This document shows positions 51,866 to 59,733 of a DNA stretch of 64,000 nt, piece after piece. The stretch is from Microbacterium sp. CBA3102 (GTDB taxonomy: Bacteria > Actinomycetota > Actinomycetes > Actinomycetales > Microbacteriaceae): the NCBI RefSeq assembly GCF_007954505.1, contig NZ_CP042412.1, forward strand, positions 2,294,001 to 2,358,000, given 5' to 3'. The position numbers and the translations under genes are program-made. The notes below the pieces were generated by a model that saw only the letters and a program-made list of their open reading frames with translations, did not search any database and was not told the origin of the DNA. The first letter of the stretch is position 1. The number at the start of each line of letters is the position of its first letter.

Positions 51866-52420
51866 GTGACCCAGCCTGTGACGCTCGGCGGACGGCCTCT
51901 GATGCCGCCGCCCGGCACGCCTTCGGAGGAGTTGCTGATCGCACGCTTCCGGGGCCATGCCCGTCGACTGTTCTGGTCTGCACTCGTCCTCATCACGACA
52001 TTCGGCGCGACGGCCTACTTCTACGGCAACCTCCCGGCGGGGTATGAGGACTGGATGCTGCTCTCCGCGGCGGGCGCGCTCGTGCTTCTCGCCGTAGTGC
52101 TGCCGTTCATCGTCTGGTACTCGCGGAGCACGACGGTCACGACGCGACGTGTCATCGCCCACCACGGCGTCGGTGCCCGTCGACGCCGGGAGATGTCCCA
52201 CGCGCGCGGCTACACGATCGCCGTCCGACGCGGGCCGCTGCAGCGCTTGTGGGGTGCGGGCACGATCACCCTGTCGAACGGCGTCGACGCGCCGATGCGT
52301 CTCGCGAACGTACCGAACGTGACGCTGGTCCATGAGACTCTCGCCGACCAGATCGAGGTCGGGCAGATCCTGGCGCATCGCGACGCGCAGGCGGGCGGAG
52401 ACGAGTTCGACACGGCGTGA
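51866..52420 (+). CDS. membrane protein with bacterial PH domain
   Basis: A 184-residue protein with two membrane helices (about 35-53 and 66-86) followed by a bPH2-type domain: STTVTTRRVIAHHGVGARRRREM and RGPLQRLWGAGTITL are typical of the YdbS/YdbT-like group. The function of these proteins is largely unknown. Neighbouring birA upstream and purK downstream is common in Actinobacteria; I do not infer a role from that. Confidence 0.8.
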   Translation: MTQPVTLGGRPLMPPPGTPSEELLIARFRGHARRLFWSALVLITTFGATAYFYGNLPAGYEDWMLLSAAGALVLLAVVLPFIVWYSRSTTVTTRRVIAHHGVGARRRREMSHARGYTIAVRRGPLQRLWGAGTITLSNGVDAPMRLANVPNVTLVHETLADQIEVGQILAHRDAQAGGDEFDTA

Positions 52421-52522
52421 CCACGATCCGTCCTGCCGGTGATCGACGATCGCGCAGGGGAGACGTGTCCGATCCTCCTGCGCAGGTGCGGGAGAATGGG
52501 GTCGGACGAAGGGAGACGGCAC

Positions 52523-53649
52523 ATGGCTTTGCGTGTTGGCGTGATCGGTGGAGGGCAGCTGGCCCGGATGATGATCGCTCCGGCGGTCGAACTCGGGCTG
52601 GAGATCCGGGTGCTCGCCGAAGACGAAGGGATGTCCGCCGGACTCGCCGCGACGGCGGTCGGCGACTATCGCGATATCGATGTGGTGCGTGCGTTCGCCG
52701 CAGGAGTCGACGTCGTCACGTTCGACCACGAGCACGTGCCGCAGTCCGTGCTGCGTGCCCTCGTCGCCGATGGTGTGGTCGTGCACCCGGGCCCCCGACG
52801 CTCTCCAGTTCGCGCAGGACAAGCTGGTCATGCGCGCCCGCCTCGCCGAGCTCGGCGTCCCTCAGCCGGACTGGGCCGCGGTGCGCGACGTCGCTGAGCT
52901 GCAGGCTTTCCTCGATGCCCACGCGGGCTCCGGTGTCGTGAAGACGCCTCGGGGCGGCTACGACGGCAAGGGTGTGCGCGTCGTCCGCGCGGCGGAAGAG
53001 GCGCAGGACTGGCTCGATGCGCTGGCCGAAGACGATGCACTCCTCGTGGAGGAGCTCGTCCCCCTTCGTCCGCGAGCTCGCCCAGCAGGTGGCGCGTCGC
53101 CCCAGCGGCGAGACTGTCGCGTACCCCGTGGTGGAGACGGTGCAGCGCGACGGCGTATGCGCAGAGGTCATCGCCCCGGCGCCCGCGGCAGCCGAGCGCC
53201 TCGTGCAGGTCGCTGAGGAGATCGGACGCACGATCGCGGAGGGACTCGGTGTGACGGGCATGCTCGCCGTGGAGCTGTTCGAGACCGACGATGAGCGGAT
53301 CCTCGTCAACGAGCTGGCCATGCGACCGCACAACAGCGGTCACTGGAGCCAGGACGGCGCCGTCACCGGACAGTTCGAGCAGCATCTGCGCGCGGTCGTC
53401 GATCTGCCGTTGGGGAGCACGGCTCCTCGTGCAGCCTGGTCGGTGATGGTGAACATCCTCGGCGGTCCGGCGGAGGGCACGCTCGAGGAGCGCTTCCCCG
53501 CGGCGATGGTCGAGCACCCGCAGGCGAAGATCCACACGTACGGCAAGGCGCCACGGCCCGGTCGCAAGGTCGGTCACGTGAACGTCGCGGATGACGATCT
53601 CGACGATGCCGTCTACATCGCGCGTGCGGCCGCCGCACATTTCGTCTGA
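52523..53649 (+). CDS. purK: N5-carboxyaminoimidazole ribonucleotide synthase, frameshifted twice in this sequence
   Basis: ATP-grasp enzyme of purine synthesis that carboxylates AIR; about 374 residues when repaired. GVIGGGQLARMM opens the pre-ATP-grasp domain, VVKTPRGGYDGKGV is the ATP loop, and ILVNELAMRPHNSGHWS is the metal and substrate site. The frame breaks twice, at C5 runs 52792-52796 and 53060-53064; removing one C from each restores a continuous normal-length protein. Two insertions in homopolymers of an important gene point to sequencing error. GGGAG lies upstream of the ATG. purE follows. Confidence 0.88.
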
Positions 53650-53732
53650 ATCCTGTACGCCGGCGCACCTCTCACGGTCGGACATGCGGGACAAGACGCG
53701 CGCCGTTCGGGGTTTCTCACAGCGGTAGACCG

Positions 53733-53738
53733 TAGCCT
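53733..53738 (+). promoter_or_regulatory. -10 element for purE
   Basis: TAGCCT lies 6 bases before GTG 53745, so purE can be transcribed apart from purK. Confidence 0.5.
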
Positions 53739-53744
53739 GATCTG

Positions 53745-54260
53745 GTGACTGAGCCACTGCACTCCTCCGCCGCCCCTCTGGTCGGCGTCGTGATGGGATC
53801 CGATTCCGACTGGCGCGTGATGAGCGATGCGTCTCAGGCGCTCACCGACTTCGGCATCCCGCATGAGGTCGAGGTCGTCTCGGCCCACCGCACACCGGAC
53901 AAGCTCATGTCGTATGCGCGGGAGGCACGCTCCCGCGGTATCCGCGTGATCATCGCCGGCGCCGGGGGAGCGGCCCACCTTCCGGGCATGCTCGCCTCGA
54001 TGACGCCGCTTCCCGTGGTCGGCGTTCCCGTGCCGCTCGCCTACCTCGACGGCATGGACTCCCTGCTCTCGATCGTGCAGATGCCCGCCGGCATCCCCGT
54101 CGCGACCGTGTCCATCGGCGGCGCCCGCAACGCGGGGCTCCTGGCGGCCCGCATCCTGGGGACGGCGGACACGGATCTCGCCGACCGGGTGGACGCGTAC
54201 GCCCGCGATCTCGAGGCACAGGTCGAGGAGAAGAACGAACGGTTGAAGGGGTCGCTGTGA
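53745..54260 (+). CDS. purE: N5-carboxyaminoimidazole ribonucleotide mutase
   Basis: A 171-residue class I PurE that converts N5-CAIR to CAIR, the step after PurK. The GSDSDWRVM phosphate-binding loop, [13 protein letters not shown] with the catalytic histidine, [15 protein letters not shown] and [14 protein letters not shown] are all in place, and the size is standard for the octameric enzyme. It overlaps the LCP gene by 4 bp (GTGA). Confidence 0.95.
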   Translation: MTEPLHSSAAPLVGVVMGSDSDWRVMSDASQALTDFGIPHEVEVVSAHRTPDKLMSYAREARSRGIRVIIAGAGGAAHLPGMLASMTPLPVVGVPVPLAYLDGMDSLLSIVQMPAGIPVATVSIGGARNAGLLAARILGTADTDLADRVDAYARDLEAQVEEKNERLKGSL

Positions 54261-55711
54261 CCCTTGCGCCTCCGCGCGCAACACAGCGCCCGCTCATCGA
54301 GACACGCCCTCTGCGGCACCCCGATGTGGCTGACTCGGGGATGATGGCCAAGCGCGGGTGGTGGCTCGTCGCCCTCAATCTCCTGGTCCCCGGATCTGCG
54401 CAGGTGCTCGCGGGCAACCGCAGGCTCGGCCGCTTCGGGCTCGGCGCGACTCTGCTGGCGTGGCTCCTCGCGGTGGTGGCGCTCGGCCTCGCCCTCTTCG
54501 CCCGCCCGGCCCTGCTGTGGCTCACGATCGGAGGCGGGCTGTTCTCCGCCGCGATCCTCACCGTCATCCAGGTGCTCCTCGTCGGCTACATCGTGCTCTG
54601 GGTCGTGTTGACCTTCGATGCCCTGCGGCTGGTGCGACTCGTGAAGGTCCCCGGACCCTCTCGCCTCGCCATCCCGGTCGTCGCGCTGGTGCTGCTGGGG
54701 CTCGTGAGCGGTGGCGTCGGGTATGCCGCGACCGCGGTGGGGTCGGTGCGCAGCACGATCGGGGCGATCTTCGGGCAGAGCGGACCGAGCGTCGAGCCGA
54801 GCGACGGTTACTACAACATCCTGCTCCTGGGCGCGGACAGCGGCGACGGGCGTGACTCGATGCGCTTCGACAGCATCTCGGTCGTCTCGGTGAACGCCGA
54901 TACCGGGGCCGTGACGATCACCGGCATCCCGCGTGAACTCCCGAGCGCGCCGTTCAGCGAGGGGAGCCCGATGCAGGAGCTCTACCCGAACGGCTTCGAA
55001 GGGCACGGCTCTTCCACCTGCGGGTGGAACGGATGGATGAACCACATCCGCAACGCCGCGGAGGTCTGTCGAGAAGACGGCGGCACCGGGCTCTATCCTG
55101 ACGCGAAGGCCAACGGCTCCGAGCCGGGTATCGAGGCGACGAAGGACGCGGCGGAGGGTGTTCTCGGAATCGAGATCCCCTACTACGTCTTCGTCGACAT
55201 GCACGGGTTCGCCGAGCTCGTCGATGCGCTCGGTGGAGTGCAGATCAACGTCACCGAGCGTCTGCCCAAGGGCGGACCGCCGGAGGGCTGGACCGGCACC
55301 GATGTGAACGAGTGGGCTATCGGCTGGATCGAGCCGGGGGAGCAACGGATGGACGGTGACACCGCCCAGTGGTACGCCCGTTCGCGCTACACGACGAGTG
55401 ACTGGGATCGGATGAAGCGTCAGCGGGAGCTGCAGGAGGCGATCCTCGCGCAGTTCACCCCGCAGACGGTGCTCACGAGGTTCAACGAGGTGGCGGCGGC
55501 GGGGACGGCTCTGATCAGCACGGATCTCCCGTCGGACAAGCTGCCGGAGTTCTTCGATCTGATGCTCAAGGCGAAGGAACAGCCTGTCACGACGATCGAG
55601 CTCACCCCTGATTCCGGAGTGGATGAGCACCAGCCGGACTACGCGTACATCCACGATCTGATCCGGCAGACGTTGCACCCCCCGACGGAGACGCCGACCC
55701 CCGCTCCCTGA
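54257..55711 (+). CDS. LytR-CpsA-Psr (LCP) family wall-polymer ligase-type protein
   Basis: A 484-residue membrane protein. The N-terminal 170 residues hold about four hydrophobic helices, more than the single anchor of classic LytR. The extracytoplasmic LCP domain begins at [15 protein letters not shown] and shows the arginine-rich GIPRELP motif, a cysteine pair (STCGWNGW and EVCRED) that could form a disulfide, and [22 protein letters not shown] proteins transfer undecaprenyl-linked glycopolymers to peptidoglycan, which fits the tagF-like and glycosyltransferase neighbours. It is coupled to purE. Confidence 0.88.
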   Translation: MTLAPPRATQRPLIETRPLRHPDVADSGMMAKRGWWLVALNLLVPGSAQVLAGNRRLGRFGLGATLLAWLLAVVALGLALFARPALLWLTIGGGLFSAAILTVIQVLLVGYIVLWVVLTFDALRLVRLVKVPGPSRLAIPVVALVLLGLVSGGVGYAATAVGSVRSTIGAIFGQSGPSVEPSDGYYNILLLGADSGDGRDSMRFDSISVVSVNADTGAVTITGIPRELPSAPFSEGSPMQELYPNGFEGHGSSTCGWNGWMNHIRNAAEVCREDGGTGLYPDAKANGSEPGIEATKDAAEGVLGIEIPYYVFVDMHGFAELVDALGGVQINVTERLPKGGPPEGWTGTDVNEWAIGWIEPGEQRMDGDTAQWYARSRYTTSDWDRMKRQRELQEAILAQFTPQTVLTRFNEVAAAGTALISTDLPSDKLPEFFDLMLKAKEQPVTTIELTPDSGVDEHQPDYAYIHDLIRQTLHPPTETPTPAP

Positions 55712-55726
55712 CGCGGTGCCTTCCAG

Positions 55727-55849
55727 TCATCGGGTGCACTCCGTCACGGCGGGAACGGGCGAGCCGGGCACCAGGTGCACGACGAAGCCCACGGTCACCA
55801 CCTCCGAGGAGGGGGAGCCGTGGGCTGGCGGTGCGCCCGCCGGACGCAC
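55727..55849 (-). CDS. possible small protein or gene remnant
   Basis: A 40-codon GTG frame on the minus strand downstream of the sorted surface protein. Almost all codons end in G or C (TVGFVVHLVPGSPVPAVTECTR at the end), which suggests real coding. There is no ribosome-binding site or -10 box, and the hairpin 55852-55888 lies just before it. It may be the 3' end of a broken gene. I do not recognise it. Confidence 0.25.
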   Translation of the reverse strand: MRPAGAPPAHGSPSSEVVTVGFVVHLVPGSPVPAVTECTR

Positions 55850-55851
55850 CA

Positions 55852-55888
55852 GACGACGGTGATCGGAGGGGGAGGGATCACCGTCGTC
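55852..55888 (-). terminator. hairpin downstream of the sorted surface protein gene
   Basis: Perfect 13-bp arms (55852-55864, 55876-55888) with an 11-base loop, 33 bp past the stop codon at 55921. No T-tract. Confidence 0.6.
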
Positions 55889-55920
55889 CAGTCGACCACC
55901 GCGCGAGGCGGCAGCCGGAC

Positions 55921-56529
55921 CTAGGCGCGCTTGCGGCGAGATGCTCCGACGGCGACCAGGGCGCCACCGGCGACCAGCGCTGCGGCGCCACCGCCGAGGA
56001 CCCACGGCGAGACGCTGCCGCCGGTGAGGGCGAGTTCGAACCCGCCGGCAGACGCCGCGTTGTCTCCGCCCGTGAGCGGCAGCTCGGTACCCGCGGGGGC
56101 CACACCAGGATCGTGGTCGCAGGACGTGGCCGCGTCGTGGCCGTGCGACACCGTGATGGTGGCGGTGTACGAACGCGATCCGTTGAAGGAGACAGCGTAC
56201 GAGCCCTCACCATCGGCCGGGGGTCGGAACGTGTAGGTCAGTCCGCCGTCTGCGCCAGCGGTGCTGCCCGAGCCCGCGGCCCGAGCGGCCTCGAGTCCGG
56301 AGATGGAGACGCTCACGTTCTCGGAAGGCAGGAAGTATCCTGCTCCGAAAACGATGGTCGAGACCTCGCAGGTGTCGATGATCGGGTCGCTGACCTTGAC
56401 TCCCGGAGGCGTCGGGTAGTCGTTGGACGACGCGGTCGGAGCGAGCGTCGGCGCCGCCGTCGCTACGGCCGGCGCAGCGAGTACGAGCGCGCCAGCGGTG
56501 AGGCTGATGGCAGCCAGTTTCTTCAGCAT
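55921..56529 (-). CDS. secreted, sortase-anchored surface protein
   Basis: A 202-residue exported protein. An N-terminal signal peptide (MLKKLAAISLTAGALVLAAP, cleavage near ATAAP) is followed by a beta-rich domain of about 90 residues (Ig-like; one disulfide is possible from CEV and SCDHD). The C-terminus has a sorting signal: LPLTGG, then LALTGGSVSPWVLGGG, a hydrophobic segment and RRKRA. LAxTG is the motif expected for class E sortases, common in actinobacteria. ATG 56529 has a GGGGAG ribosome-binding site. It lies downstream of the DUF4012 gene. Confidence 0.82.
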   Translation of the reverse strand: MLKKLAAISLTAGALVLAAPAVATAAPTLAPTASSNDYPTPPGVKVSDPIIDTCEVSTIVFGAGYFLPSENVSVSISGLEAARAAGSGSTAGADGGLTYTFRPPADGEGSYAVSFNGSRSYTATITVSHGHDAATSCDHDPGVAPAGTELPLTGGDNAASAGGFELALTGGSVSPWVLGGGAAALVAGGALVAVGASRRKRA

Positions 56530-56672
56530 GATTTCTCCCCAGAATTTCACGCGGAATCGCCTCCGGATACACCCCTGCATCCGACTGCGTGAAGCCTCCC
56601 TGCCCCCACGGCAGGTTTGCAGACTCCAGATATTCCCCAGTGAGTCGACAGTACCCTATCGAGCGGGGAATG

Positions 56673-58436
56673 TCACGATGCGCAGGTCAGTGGCTTGCGT
56701 GTCGCATCGGGCTCGTCGACCAGCGGTGTGTGCAGGATCTGCGTGAGCCGCTCTCCGGCGCCGGTTCCCTGGTACTCCACGGTGATCGTCGTCGACTCGC
56801 CCGGCGCGAGCGAGACCTCGTGCTGCACCACGGAGCGGCCATCGAGCATGGCTGTCTGCACGCCCTCTTCTTCGCCGTCCCGGTCGATGTGGGAGGGCGT
56901 CGCGCCGGCAGGGCCGTAGACCGCGATGAGTGTGCGCACCGTGCCGGCCGGGACCCCGTAGTAGCCGTCCCCGGTGACGTAGGCGGGGAGGGACGTCGCG
57001 GCGTCCGCGGGCGCGGCGTTGGTCCACGTCACTTGCACCTGAGTCGTCGGCGCGCCGTTGCAGGTGCCCACGGAAGTCGAGAAGGCGCCGCGGGCGTAGT
57101 AGTCCATCTTCCCGCCGGTGCTGTCGTTGATCAGCACGCCCACGTAGGTGGCGTCCGCATCGTCCTCGGGGATCGTCCCTCCCAGCGCGGACGAGGCGAG
57201 GAACTCCTCTTCGTCCGCGTGCGCACTCCAGATGCGGATCCGGCCCTCCTCGGCGGATTCGGCCAGGGCTCCGATCAGCGCCTTCGGGTCCCCAACGGAC
57301 AAGGCTGCGCTGAAGAGCGCACCGGCCGCTTGGGCGAAGATCTCATCCTGTACGGCGGGGTCGGGGACGGCCGCGTAGATCTCCGAGAGCAGGATGCCGG
57401 TGATGTTCTCGGCGGTCGCGGTGAACGGCCCGAACGTGAGGTCTCCCGTCACGGCCATCAGGTTCTCCGCGACGATGGCGTCGACGGCGATGACGCCATC
57501 GACCGTTCCGCCGAATCGTCCCGTCCACCGCGCGGCGATGGTCTCTCCGGCCTCGGTGAAGTCCGGGATGCTGGTGATGTTCTGCAGGAAGCGGCCCGGC
57601 CGATCCTCGAACAGGGCGACCGTCGAATCGCTGAGCGGCAGGGGGGTGTCGAGGGCGGGGAAGTCCCGTGTCGAAGCCTGCTTCTGGAGGGTGATCTTCC
57701 CGTTCTCCGCGTGGAGCAGAGCGACTGAGCCGATGATCCCGCCCGACGAGCGCAGCTCTGCGTTGTTCTGCATCGCCAGCACGTAGTTGCGGGGGCCTTC
57801 CCCTCCGAGCATCGTCGGCAGGAGGACGGCGGCGCCGTGGAGCGCACCGACCGCCGTGGCAGCCTCGGTGACGGCGGACCGCATCTGATCGATGGCCTCT
57901 GCGAGCGGTGGGAGGGTGGCGTCGGCGTCGATGCGTCTGGCCTGCAGCTCCGCAGTTCCGAGCGCGGTGCTGGCCGTGCGGAGCGGCTTCTCGATCTCGG
58001 CGAACGGGGCGAGGTCGATGGTGCCGCCCACGAACCCGAGGCTTGCGAGATCGAGGCCGTCCGCCACCTCCAGCAGAGGGGCGAGAGCATCCGTTGAGAC
58101 GCTGTCGGCGATGTCGGCGATCTCGCTCACGGCACGGAAGTTCGGACCGAGCCAGGGGACGAGGCCGAACGCCTGCCACACCGGGTCCGAGGTCAGGTCG
58201 GCGGCCGAGGCTGCGCTGCGTGCGACACTCCGGGCGACCGGCTCCGCGCCGTCGAGGTCTCCCGCCGCGATCGTCTTCTTCAGCTGCGTCGCCCCGTCTG
58301 CGACGTCCTGGAGGTCGTTCACCGCCCCGATCCCCCGAACGGTGACCCACCCGATCGCGATGAGGAGAAACGCGAGGAACGCGCCGATGGTCCACCCGAT
58401 CCATCGGCGTCTGACGGGAAGCCGGCCATCGCTCAC
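56673..58436 (-). CDS. DUF4012 domain protein, membrane-anchored
   Basis: A 587-residue protein with one N-terminal transmembrane helix (about 14-34) and a long extracytoplasmic part. NYVLAMQNNAELRSSGGIIG is the DUF4012 signature that I recognise, followed by a beta-rich C-terminal region (about 420-580). Function is unknown; the family is often found in actinobacterial polysaccharide clusters, as here. The start is uncertain: GTG 58436 precedes the helix directly, whereas ATG 58502 would add 22 residues. It heads a minus-strand pair with the sorted surface protein. Confidence 0.75.
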   Translation of the reverse strand: MSDGRLPVRRRWIGWTIGAFLAFLLIAIGWVTVRGIGAVNDLQDVADGATQLKKTIAAGDLDGAEPVARSVARSAASAADLTSDPVWQAFGLVPWLGPNFRAVSEIADIADSVSTDALAPLLEVADGLDLASLGFVGGTIDLAPFAEIEKPLRTASTALGTAELQARRIDADATLPPLAEAIDQMRSAVTEAATAVGALHGAAVLLPTMLGGEGPRNYVLAMQNNAELRSSGGIIGSVALLHAENGKITLQKQASTRDFPALDTPLPLSDSTVALFEDRPGRFLQNITSIPDFTEAGETIAARWTGRFGGTVDGVIAVDAIVAENLMAVTGDLTFGPFTATAENITGILLSEIYAAVPDPAVQDEIFAQAAGALFSAALSVGDPKALIGALAESAEEGRIRIWSAHADEEEFLASSALGGTIPEDDADATYVGVLINDSTGGKMDYYARGAFSTSVGTCNGAPTTQVQVTWTNAAPADAATSLPAYVTGDGYYGVPAGTVRTLIAVYGPAGATPSHIDRDGEEEGVQTAMLDGRSVVQHEVSLAPGESTTITVEYQGTGAGERLTQILHTPLVDEPDATRKPLTCAS

Positions 58437-58546
58437 CCGAGCATTCAAGCATGAACGGTGGTGCCGGTGGTGGCCGGAAACTGTGGGAACGCTGATATTC
58501 ATGCGCCACGGGTGGTGCGCTCCACGGGGGCGTCGCGGCCCGAGGA

Positions 58547-58552
58547 TAGCCT
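58547..58552 (+). promoter_or_regulatory. -10 element for the glycosyltransferase gene
   Basis: TAGCCT lies 6 bases before ATG 58559. Confidence 0.5.
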
Positions 58553-58558
58553 GAGCGC

Positions 58559-59632
58559 ATGGGAGCTCGGCTGCGTTTCGTTCTGGATCAACTCGGCCAG
58601 ATCGTCGACCCCGATCTCGCCTCTGCGGCCGTGGATCTGGCCGACGGCGTGATCGCGACAGCACCCTCCGGTTGCACGGTGGACCTCATCGTTCCGGCGG
58701 GCTCCGACGCGACGATCCGAGGCGTGGGAGAGGTGCGTACCCTCGGTCTGGCGCGTCGTGAGCTGGCGGCCTCCTGGCAGCTCGGCATCGCTCCCGGGGT
58801 CGGGGGCGGCATGATCCATTCGCCGAGCCTGTTCGCTCCTCTCGTGAAGCACGACCGCGTCCACGACGATGACCAGACGACGGTCACCCTGTGGGACCTG
58901 CGCGCGTGGGATGCACCGGAGCTGCTGTCGAAGAACCAGGTCTCCTGGCAGCGAGGCATGCTTCGCCGGGCGGTCAAACATGCCGATGCCGTCGTGGTGC
59001 CCTCGCACGCGGTCGCTGCGCGGCTCTCCGAACTCGCACGTCTGGGTGATCGTGTGCGCGTGATCGCGGGGGCGCCGCCTCGGGGGTTCGTCGTCCCGGA
59101 TGACGCCGGTCGTCGCCGGAATGCGCTGTCGCTGCCGGACGAGTACGTGGTGCTCACCGGCTCGGAGTCGTCCTTGCGGGACGGTTTCCGCGGGGCCGTG
59201 GCGGCGGCGGTCGACGCCGTCGTGCTCGATGCTCCGGACGGGGCGGAGCCTCGCTACGTCGAGATCGCATCCGCAGCAGGCCTCCCGGAGCGTCGCGCCC
59301 ATGTGCGGGGTGCGCTGGCAGTCGAAGATCGTGCGGCCGTGCTCGCCGGTGCGTCGGTCTTCGCTGCGACTGGCGACTTCGCGGGCTGGCCGTGGCGGGC
59401 CGTCGAGGCGATGGCCCTCGGAGTCCCTGTCGTGGCTATCGACACCGGCTCCCATCGTGACGTCGTCGCGGACGGCGGCACGCTCGTGGCGGCGGACGAG
59501 ATCGCAGGTGCGATCGAGCAGGCGGCGGGGCCGGCGGCCGAGCGGCTCCGGATTCTCGCGTCCGACCGATCGAGGGCGTTCTCCTGGGCCAGCTCGGGGG
59601 AGCGCCTCTGGGGTCTGCACGCCGACCTGTGA
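58559..59632 (+). CDS. family 4-like glycosyltransferase
   Basis: A 357-residue GT-B fold enzyme. The C-terminal nucleotide-sugar site shows GDFAGWPWRAVEAMALGVPVVAIDTG (the E of the EX7E motif replaced in part by W-RAVEAMALG), a layout typical of GT4. The N-terminal domain contains the acceptor side. It is divergent from the DUF4012 gene and belongs to the surface-glycan region. Donor and acceptor are unknown; no export or membrane signal is visible. Confidence 0.75.
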   Translation: MGARLRFVLDQLGQIVDPDLASAAVDLADGVIATAPSGCTVDLIVPAGSDATIRGVGEVRTLGLARRELAASWQLGIAPGVGGGMIHSPSLFAPLVKHDRVHDDDQTTVTLWDLRAWDAPELLSKNQVSWQRGMLRRAVKHADAVVVPSHAVAARLSELARLGDRVRVIAGAPPRGFVVPDDAGRRRNALSLPDEYVVLTGSESSLRDGFRGAVAAAVDAVVLDAPDGAEPRYVEIASAAGLPERRAHVRGALAVEDRAAVLAGASVFAATGDFAGWPWRAVEAMALGVPVVAIDTGSHRDVVADGGTLVAADEIAGAIEQAAGPAAERLRILASDRSRAFSWASSGERLWGLHADL

Positions 59633-59660
59633 TCCGCTGAGAGTCAACTGCACATCAGGG

Positions 59661-59683
59661 CGACACGCCGAAAACTTGTGTCG
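59661..59683. promoter_or_regulatory. small inverted repeat upstream of the LGFP-repeat gene
   Basis: CGACAC (59661-59666) and GTGTCG (59678-59683) form a 6-bp inverted repeat with an 11-base spacer. It could be an operator; the evidence is weak. Confidence 0.25.
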
Positions 59684-59733
59684 TGAACGGCGCAACAGTG
59701 GCATCATCGCGCAACTTCCGTCACACTGGTCAC

